DNA from: Vibrio sp. NTOU-M3
Lineage (GTDB): Bacteria; Pseudomonadota; Gammaproteobacteria; Enterobacterales; Vibrionaceae
NCBI RefSeq assembly: GCF_040869035.1
Contig: NZ_CP162100.1
Span: 2,418,001-2,482,000 of the forward strand
Direction: 5' to 3'
Length of the DNA: 64,000 nt
A program made the position numbers and the translations under genes. This document shows positions 57,945 through 64,000 of the stretch, in pieces. Positions within the stretch are counted from its first letter, which is position 1. Each line of letters opens with the position of its first letter. Under the pieces are notes generated by a model. That model was given only the letters and a program-made list of their open reading frames with translations. It did no database searches and had not been told where the DNA came from.

Positions 57945-59063
57945 TTAATCTTGTACTTTGATATCGATGCGATTTTCTTGATCTAGTACGGCTGCTTTAG
58001 CTCGAATTTTAGATTCAAGTTGAGCAACGAGATCATCGTTGTCAAATCGCTCTTTCTGACGTTTACCGTCTTCGTAGAAAGCACTTTTTTTGTTGCTGCC
58101 AGCTAGGCCAAGGTGGGAAACTTCTGCTTCACCGGGACCGTTTACAACACAGCCGATAATCGACACATCCATTGGTGTAATTATGTCTTCCAAGCGCTCT
58201 TCCAATGCATTGACTGTCCCAATCACATCGAACTCTTGACGAGAGCAGCTTGGACAAGCAATAAAGTTAATGCCGCGAGAACGAATTCGCAAAGACTTCA
58301 AAATATCAAAACCGACTTTGATCTCTTCCACTGGGTTTGCCGCCAAAGAGATACGAAGCGTGTCACCAATGCCTTCGGCTAAGAGCATGCCTAAGCCAAC
58401 GGACGATTTCACCGCACCGGCACGTGCACCACCAGCTTCAGTGATGCCAAGGTGTAGTGGTTGATCAATTTTTTTCGCCAGTAAGCGGTATGAATCTACA
58501 GCGAGGAAAACATCCGAAGCTTTTACGCTGACTTTAAATTGGTCAAAGTTAAGGCGATCGAGAATATCAACATGGCGCATTGCTGATTCAACTAACGCTT
58601 CAGGCGTCGGCTCGCCATATTTCATCTGGATGTCTTTTTCCAAAGAGCCGCCGTTCACACCAATTCGGATTGGTATATTTTTATCGCGGGCGCAATCTAC
58701 AACTGCACGAATACGATCTTCTTTACCAATATTGCCCGGGTTGATGCGTAAACAATCCACACCATACTCCGCAACTTTAAGTGCGATTCGGTAGTCAAAA
58801 TGAATATCTGCGACAAGTGGAATGTTCACTTGCTGCTTAATTAATTTAAAAGCTTCAGCGGCTTCCATCGTAGGTACGGAAACTCGTACGATATCTGCAC
58901 CGACATTTTCCAATGCTCTGATCTGTGCAACAGTCGCATCCACGTCTGTTGTTCTGGTGTTTGTCATTGACTGCACCGCAATTGGTGCGCCATCACCAAT
59001 TGGAACATCACCCACGTAGATACGTGTCGATGGGCGACGTTTTATAGGAGATTCGTGTTGCAT
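57945..59063 (-). CDS. ispG: IspG (GcpE), 4-hydroxy-3-methylbut-2-enyl diphosphate synthase
   Basis: Reduces MEcPP to HMBPP in the MEP isoprenoid pathway; [4Fe-4S] enzyme. 372 residues: N-terminal TIM barrel ([18 protein letters not shown], ~21-38) and C-terminal cluster domain with [10 protein letters not shown] (~268) and the third Cys in [12 protein letters not shown] (~302). Starts 5 bases after rodZ stops, so the two are coupled. Confidence 0.97.
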   Translation of the reverse strand: MQHESPIKRRPSTRIYVGDVPIGDGAPIAVQSMTNTRTTDVDATVAQIRALENVGADIVRVSVPTMEAAEAFKLIKQQVNIPLVADIHFDYRIALKVAEYGVDCLRINPGNIGKEDRIRAVVDCARDKNIPIRIGVNGGSLEKDIQMKYGEPTPEALVESAMRHVDILDRLNFDQFKVSVKASDVFLAVDSYRLLAKKIDQPLHLGITEAGGARAGAVKSSVGLGMLLAEGIGDTLRISLAANPVEEIKVGFDILKSLRIRSRGINFIACPSCSRQEFDVIGTVNALEERLEDIITPMDVSIIGCVVNGPGEAEVSHLGLAGSNKKSAFYEDGKRQKERFDNDDLVAQLESKIRAKAAVLDQENRIDIKVQD

Positions 59064-59068
59064 ATTAT

Positions 59069-60031
59069 TTATCTAGGTAAGGTGAATCTTGCTACTTTGC
59101 CTGAAGTATACCCAGAAAGGTCGACAGGTTCACTCGCAAATGTCATTGAAACGTTTTCGGGTGCACCTAAAATCACTTTATATGGTGTTTTGCCCGAAAG
59201 CTGTAAAATTTGACCAGGCTTTTTGATTCCCGTAGCCAAGGTTTTCCCTGATGCATCTTTGACCTGAATCCAGCAGTCCGCTTTAAAAGACATCTGTAAG
59301 CTGTTGGCTACGACTTCTGCTGGTTGTGAGGTCGTTTGCTGTTGTTCTGGTTCCTCAACTGCCGCTTCTGTCACTGTTGTCTCGACTGAATCTGTCGCTG
59401 CCGGTTCTTGAACTTCGATAACATCTTCTACAATGACATCATCATTTTGCTCACTATTCTCCGGTAGCGGTACTGGTAGAGAGTTAATACTTTGTTCTGC
59501 CTCGATTAAGGCTTGATCATCATCTAACGTAAGAAAGTCTGTCGATTGAGGCTCTTCAGGTAAGGTTGTCGCTTCAGCCTCTGCAATAACAGGTTCATCA
59601 GAGATCTCAATGATGGAAGTTTGCTGATTTTGCCACCACCACAAAGAAGAAATACCCAAAATAATAATAAAGATGCCCCATGTTAGGGTCATGATGCGGC
59701 TATCGTGTTTCTCGCGTTTTGCCTTCCCCGAAAAACTTTGCATTTTCTGCTCTTGAGGCTGCGCTTCTCCGCAATCGTCTAAAGCACATAATACGACAGA
59801 TTCTTCAAGCCCAACGGCTTTAGCATAAGAACGAAGATAGCCGCGAGTAAATGTCGCAACCTGATCTTTTTCAAACTGATTCGTTTCGATGTTTTGGATG
59901 ATATTGAGGCGTAAACGTAGGCGGTCGGCGATTTGTTGTTGGCTTAAACCTAATTCTTCACGTTTGCGTTTTAAGATAGTTCCTGCTTCTAATTTTTTTT
60001 CATCAATGCTGGTTTCAATTTCGGCACTCAT
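59069..60031 (-). CDS. rodZ: RodZ, cell-shape protein
   Basis: 320 residues. N-terminal cytosolic HTH ([27 protein letters not shown], within ~15-75) that binds MreB, a basic stretch, one membrane helix (~112-130, [19 protein letters not shown]), an acidic/Gln-rich periplasmic linker (~135-235) and a C-terminal beta domain (~240-320). Start: ATG 60031 (MSAEIETS); 13 extra in-frame codons ignored. First gene of the rodZ-ispG-hisS-yfgM-bamB series. Confidence 0.94.
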   Translation of the reverse strand: MSAEIETSIDEKKLEAGTILKRKREELGLSQQQIADRLRLRLNIIQNIETNQFEKDQVATFTRGYLRSYAKAVGLEESVVLCALDDCGEAQPQEQKMQSFSGKAKREKHDSRIMTLTWGIFIIILGISSLWWWQNQQTSIIEISDEPVIAEAEATTLPEEPQSTDFLTLDDDQALIEAEQSINSLPVPLPENSEQNDDVIVEDVIEVQEPAATDSVETTVTEAAVEEPEQQQTTSQPAEVVANSLQMSFKADCWIQVKDASGKTLATGIKKPGQILQLSGKTPYKVILGAPENVSMTFASEPVDLSGYTSGKVARFTLPR

Positions 60032-60388
60032 AATTATTCTGTTCTCGTTTTGATTCCTGCTTACCTGCACTTTTGCTTGTTATTCGTTGGTAGTGCGCAT
60101 TAAACAGTCATAGCAATTAGGTTGAGGACATTTCCTCAAGTGAAAATAAGTGCAATTTAAGGAATTATTCACCTTATATGCAACGAAGCACTCCAATTGG
60201 AGTACCTTAACTCTTAATTCTAATAGATATCAGAGGTGAAACAACATAGAAAAGACGCATAATTTACAGACAGCTCAAGGTTTTTCCTAAATTTGACATC
60301 TCTTAGACGCTAAAGTTTTTCAAATTGCTACAAATTAAAAAAGCCAGAGCAATGCTCTGGCTTTTTTTAATTTCAATTGGGATTGGTA
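60032..60388. other. 357-base spacer between rodZ and rlmN
   Basis: Contains the rlmN terminator at 60337-60368 and presumably the rodZ promoter. In E. coli-like genomes this interval carries the pilF/pilW-type lipoprotein gene; here no ORF of that size exists. I see no RNA gene. Confidence 0.6.
60337..60368 (-). terminator. Terminator after rlmN
   Basis: AAAAAAGCCAGAGC / GCTCTGGCTTTTTTT with loop AAT. The minus strand ends in a T run. Confidence 0.93.
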
Positions 60389-61513
60389 TTAAACCGCTTT
60401 TACATCGATACTTTCGCCACGTGCCGCTTTGATCATTTGTGTCCGTTTAGTTCGGTCAATCACATCACCAACTAACTGGCCACATGCGGCATCGATATCA
60501 TCACCACGCGTTTTACGAACCGTCACAGTATGCTCATATTGCATCAATGTTTTCTGGAAACGGTCAATACGTGAATTACTTGGCTTCTTATAAGGTGAAC
60601 CTGGGTATGGGTTAAATGGGATCAGGTTGATTTTACACGGCGTGTCTTTCATCAACTGAGCCAATTCACGTGCGTGGTCCATGTCATCGTTCACATGGTC
60701 AAGCAATACATACTCCACCGTCACTTTACCGCGGTTCGCATTTGAAGACGCAAGGTAGCGACGAACCGACGCTAGGAAATCTTGGATGTCCCAACGATCG
60801 TTGATTGGCATGATTTCACTGCGCAGCTTATCGTTTGGCGCGTGAAGAGATATTGCTAATGCAACGTCGATTTTGCCCGTCATCTGATCAAGACCAGAAA
60901 CCACACCTGAAGTCGAGACGGTTACACGACGCTTAGAAAGACCGAAACCAAGATCGTCAAGCATGATTTCAAGCGCAGGGATCAAGTTCTTCATGTTAAG
61001 AAGTGGCTCACCCATCCCCATCATTACCACGTTAGTGATAGGACGACGGCCGGTTTCTTTCTCTAAGCCTACTTCGCGAGCAGCTCGCCAAACTTGGCCA
61101 ATAATTTCAGATACTTTTAGGTTGCGGTTAAAACCTTGCTGCGCGGTTGAACAGAACTTACATTCCAACGCACACCCTACCTGAGAAGACACACACAATG
61201 TTGCGCGATCATCTTCCGGGATGTAAACCGTTTCTACGTCCTGATCACCCACCTTCATCGCCCACTTGATGGTGCCGTCTGAAGAGTGTTGAGCTTCTGC
61301 TACTGTTGGTGCTTTGATTTCACACTTGTGTTGCAGTTTTTCACGTAGCTTCTTGTTGATGTTGGTCATGTTGTCGAAGTCATCAACACCGAAATGGTAG
61401 ATCCACTTCATCACCTGATCAGCACGGAATGCTTTCTCGCCTAGCTCATCTGCGAAAAACGCTCGCATACCTTTGCGATCAAAATCGAGTAGATTGATTT
61501 TTTCAGTGGTCAT
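60389..61513 (-). CDS. rlmN: RlmN, 23S rRNA A2503 / tRNA A37 C2-methyltransferase
   Basis: Radical-SAM enzyme, 374 residues. The CxxxCxxC cluster motif is in [13 protein letters not shown] (~115-123), with MGMGEPLLN (~170) for SAM binding and the catalytic Cys near the end (AACGQL, ~342). Start: ATG 61513 ([15 protein letters not shown]) with GAGAGG upstream. Transcribed towards rodZ but ended by a strong terminator. Confidence 0.97.
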   Translation of the reverse strand: MTTEKINLLDFDRKGMRAFFADELGEKAFRADQVMKWIYHFGVDDFDNMTNINKKLREKLQHKCEIKAPTVAEAQHSSDGTIKWAMKVGDQDVETVYIPEDDRATLCVSSQVGCALECKFCSTAQQGFNRNLKVSEIIGQVWRAAREVGLEKETGRRPITNVVMMGMGEPLLNMKNLIPALEIMLDDLGFGLSKRRVTVSTSGVVSGLDQMTGKIDVALAISLHAPNDKLRSEIMPINDRWDIQDFLASVRRYLASSNANRGKVTVEYVLLDHVNDDMDHARELAQLMKDTPCKINLIPFNPYPGSPYKKPSNSRIDRFQKTLMQYEHTVTVRKTRGDDIDAACGQLVGDVIDRTKRTQMIKAARGESIDVKAV

Positions 61514-61648
61514 GTAACCTCTCAAATGACGGAACATTAAATAAGGGCGCGAATTGTACAGCCTTTATGCAGCTTCAACAAGAGCTGTAACACCCTCGAT
61601 TTATTAAGGCTTTAAAAACACAATGATTAAATTTTATACAAAAATAAC

Positions 61649-61671
61649 AAACCCGCCTTTACAGCGGGTTT
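61649..61671 (-). terminator. Terminator after csdE
   Basis: AAACCCGC / GCGGGTTT, an 8-bp stem with a 7-base loop, then TGTTATTTTTG on the minus strand. Confidence 0.85.
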
Positions 61672-61695
61672 CTAAAATCAATTTCGCAATTCGGC

Positions 61696-62124
61696 CTAGT
61701 CTGCGATTGCTTTGATTTGCTCGACTATCGCTTTTAAGCCATTGCCTCGCGATGGGCTCAAATGGGCAATTAAACCGAGCTTTTCAAAATAGTCATCAAC
61801 ATCAAATTCACGGATCTGTTGGCGAGTTTTGCCATTAAAAGCCGCAAGCACCAAAGCAATCAGTCCTCTTACGATGCGTGCGTCCGAGTCTGCACAAAAA
61901 TACCAAGTTTCGCCATCACACTGGCTCACTAACCAAACCTGACTTTCGCAACCAGAAACCATCACTTGTTCAGTTTTCAACTCATCCGGCATGGTGGGTA
62001 ATTTTTTCCCCCACTGAATCACCTGACGATAGCGGTCTTCCCAACCATGGAAATTTTGCATCGTTGTTACGATATCTTTTGTCGTAATCTCTGTACCAAA
62101 CGGTGAAGATGGAAATACAGACAT
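61696..62124 (-). CDS. csdE: CsdE (SufE-like) sulfur acceptor protein
   Basis: 142 residues, SufE fold. Active-site Cys in VSGCESQVWL (~59) accepts persulfide from a cysteine desulfurase. The SPSRGNGLKAI end is typical. It follows tcdA by 8 bases, so the pair is one operon. In E. coli CsdA-CsdE-TcdA act together; csdA is not beside it here. Confidence 0.92.
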   Translation of the reverse strand: MSVFPSSPFGTEITTKDIVTTMQNFHGWEDRYRQVIQWGKKLPTMPDELKTEQVMVSGCESQVWLVSQCDGETWYFCADSDARIVRGLIALVLAAFNGKTRQQIREFDVDDYFEKLGLIAHLSPSRGNGLKAIVEQIKAIAD

Positions 62125-62132
62125 GGTCGTTC

Positions 62133-62942
62133 CTATTTTTTGTACTTTTGAATCAGCTTCTCGACGATACGCGAAACAGCGACAAAACCAAAGGAAGCCG
62201 TAACCACAGTCGCCGCACCAAAACCACTGGCACAGTCCATACGTTTTGGTCCCTCAGCGGTCGATTTTACACCACAGACACTACCATCAGGTTGAGGATA
62301 TTTTAGCTGCTCAGTAGAAAAGACACACTCAATCCCAAATTTACGCTGTGGATTTTTAGGAAAGTTGTGGTGACGACGCAATGTATCTTTGATTTTTTTT
62401 GCCAAGGGATCTTGGATGGTTTTGGTTAAATCAGCCACTTGGATTTGAGTTGGGTCAATTTGCCCACCAGCGCCACCCGTCGTGATCACTTTAATTTTAT
62501 TACTGCGACAGTACGCCAGCAATGAAGCTTTTGCTTTCACGCTATCGATGGCATCAAGCACGTAATCAAACTCTTTACTGAGATATTCATGTTGATTGTC
62601 TGGCGTAATAAAGTCATCAACTAGGTTAACTTTACATTCCGGGTTGATCAGTTTAACCCGCTCCGCCATCACTTCAATCTTGCTCTGTCCAACGGTGCCT
62701 GACATTGCATGAATTTGGCGGTTGATATTAGTGACACACACATCATCCATATCAATTAAGGTTAATTCGCCAATACCAGTACGGGCCAGAGCTTCAACAG
62801 CCCAAGATCCAACGCCACCAATACCGATAACACACACATGTGCTGCACGAAGAATTTCCACTTCGCTATTGCCATACAAACGACGAGTGCCACCAAAACG
62901 TTGGTTATAGCTGTCTGAAGCTGGAGTGTCGAGTTCACGCAT
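62133..62942 (-). CDS. tcdA: TcdA (CsdL), tRNA t6A37 dehydratase / cyclase
   Basis: E1-like ATP-dependent enzyme that cyclises t6A37 of tRNA. 269 residues: ATP-binding GIGGVGSWAVEALART (~38-53), DMDDVCVTNINRQ (~63-75), VLDAIDSVKAK (~125), a GGAGGQIDPT block and a C-terminal hydrophobic segment (~240-262) that can act as membrane anchor. It lies upstream of csdE. Confidence 0.95.
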   Translation of the reverse strand: MRELDTPASDSYNQRFGGTRRLYGNSEVEILRAAHVCVIGIGGVGSWAVEALARTGIGELTLIDMDDVCVTNINRQIHAMSGTVGQSKIEVMAERVKLINPECKVNLVDDFITPDNQHEYLSKEFDYVLDAIDSVKAKASLLAYCRSNKIKVITTGGAGGQIDPTQIQVADLTKTIQDPLAKKIKDTLRRHHNFPKNPQRKFGIECVFSTEQLKYPQPDGSVCGVKSTAEGPKRMDCASGFGAATVVTASFGFVAVSRIVEKLIQKYKK

Positions 62943-62970
62943 GAAGTATTTTCCGCTTGGTAGAAAAACA

Positions 62971-62995
62971 AAGAGTGCGATTTATACGCACTCTT
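62971..62995 (-). terminator. Terminator after mltA
   Basis: AAGAGTGCG / CGCACTCTT, a 9-bp stem with a 7-base loop, then TGTTTTTC on the minus strand. Confidence 0.87.
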
Positions 62996-63024
62996 GGAAA
63001 AAATGTCTAGTCACGTCAGTTGGG

Positions 63025-64000
63025 TTACTGACGCTTTTCTGGCGAGAGCGCCCAAGGTGCGCGAGTTGTGCTGTTTTCCAAGCCCAACTTCCACACACGA
63101 CCAAAATGTTTGTAGTGACCCGCTTCGATACCCGCACGAGCGCCCATACCATGATATAAGTCGAGGTGGTTACGTTTTACCGCGCCGCCTGTATCCAACA
63201 CGATCAACAAACGTAGTTGGTGTGCCCCGCTCCAAGAACCATCGGCATTTAGCAAAGGAACTTCCGCAAGAATTGGCGTGCCCATTGGCAAGATTGAGCG
63301 ATCACCAGCAACGGAAGCCATTGGTAATAGTGGAATGCCTGCCGATCCGGTTACAGGTGCATCCGCCTGAGGTTGGAAAAACACGTAAGAAGGGTTTTGC
63401 TCTAGCAGCTCACGCGCTACCGCTTCATCTTGCGCCATCACCCATTCTTTAATTGCTTTCATCGACATTTTCTCGCGAGGCACTTCACCACGTTCGATCA
63501 ACACGCGACCCACACTGATGTAAGCTTTGTTATTTTTGCCGCCGTATGCGAAGTACTCCAGAGAATCGTCGTCATCAAAGTGAACAAAACCACTGCCCTG
63601 CACTTCCATCATAAATGGGTCAATCATATTAGAGGCATAACCAAGCTCTAAGCCTTGTCCATTTAATGCACCAGCGTAAATTTCGGCGCGCGTTGGGCAG
63701 TTCGAAGAACAATTCGGTTTGCGGTAAACCGGATACTTAAACACGCTATCCGGACGATGGCGCATTTCAATAACAGGAGAGAAATAACCAGTGAATAAGA
63801 CATTCCCTTTCTTATCAGCGCCACCAAACTGCGCCGCTTGAATACCAAAGTTGCTTAGGTCTGTCGGATTACCACTCTGTAATACCCACTCATTCAGCTT
63901 TTCATAGAGTGGTTGGTACACTTTTGCCATAGATGGTGACTTATTGACCACTTGCTCAGCCTGGCGGCTAAATTCGGTAAAATCACGAGGCTTCTCTGAT
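63025..64000 (-). CDS. mltA: MltA, membrane-bound lytic murein transglycosylase A (C-terminal part)
   Basis: Cleaves glycan strands of peptidoglycan. The frame is open to the window edge (codons continue upstream of 63951, reading SEKPRDFTEFSRQ), so the N-terminus and lipobox are outside. Visible are the double-psi barrel blocks FTGYFSPVIEMR, GSGFVHFDDDDSLEYFAYGGKNNKAYISVGR, and a 3D domain with catalytic Asp in VLDTGGAVK and LDLYHGMG. Upstream of tcdA as in E. coli. Confidence 0.95.
   Translation of the reverse strand, partial: SEKPRDFTEFSRQAEQVVNKSPSMAKVYQPLYEKLNEWVLQSGNPTDLSNFGIQAAQFGGADKKGNVLFTGYFSPVIEMRHRPDSVFKYPVYRKPNCSSNCPTRAEIYAGALNGQGLELGYASNMIDPFMMEVQGSGFVHFDDDDSLEYFAYGGKNNKAYISVGRVLIERGEVPREKMSMKAIKEWVMAQDEAVARELLEQNPSYVFFQPQADAPVTGSAGIPLLPMASVAGDRSILPMGTPILAEVPLLNADGSWSGAHQLRLLIVLDTGGAVKRNHLDLYHGMGARAGIEAGHYKHFGRVWKLGLENSTTRAPWALSPEKRQ

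Overview
The window is a chromosomal segment of a Vibrio species, most likely chromosome 1. The evidence is the gene order tadA - minor pilins - pilE - dnaJ - dnaK - grpE / nadK - recN - bamE / rnfH - ratA / smpB - ssrA, a tmRNA tag reading ANDENYALAA, and the block guaA - guaB / xseA - yfgJ-like - alaX-like - der - bamB - yfgM - hisS - ispG - rodZ - rlmN. From memory this matches the V. cholerae core order. The sequence alone does not fix the species.

Layout. 0-8.2 kb: the end of purN, small conserved DUF genes, purL facing mltF with a PurR-like operator between them, and a 44-residue very basic ORF. 8.2-15.4 kb: tadA, a CBS-domain membrane protein, an AbgT transporter, then a minor-pilin cassette (fimT, pilW-, pilX- and pilV-like) opposite pilE, the set expected for a type IV (competence-type) pilus. 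15.5-25.1 kb: heat-shock genes with two good sigma-32 promoter matches, nadK, SOS-controlled recN (two LexA boxes), outer-membrane and quality-control genes, and smpB plus tmRNA.

25.1-46.7 kb is the accessory-looking stretch between ssrA and guaA. It holds a secreted M15-like peptidase, plsC, a tri-haem cytochrome c peroxidase with a perfect FNR site upstream, a six-gene export operon (FUSC protein, outer-membrane factor, DUF1656, HlyD-type adaptor, K+ channel, AI-2E permease), a secreted clan GH-D glycosidase, an unknown cysteine-rich secreted protein, a pentapeptide-repeat/K+-channel fusion, a LysR-type regulator broken by one in-frame stop beside dadA, an AGCS amino-acid/Na+ symporter with an unusual G-poor leader containing two GcvB-target-like motifs, a SatP-type acetate carrier and a GH19 chitinase.

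46.8-64 kb: guaBA with its promoter, xseA, AlaX-type editing protein, der, BAM and isoprenoid genes, rodZ, rlmN, and csdE/tcdA/mltA (mltA runs off the window).

No CRISPR array, insertion sequence, prophage or tRNA gene was found by eye. I did not find an obviously new multi-gene system. The best leads are the GcvB-like control of the symporter, the broken regulator beside dadA, the channel-containing efflux operon, the pentapeptide/channel fusion, the basic 44-residue protein with its double-hairpin leader, and the leader mini-ORF at pilE.
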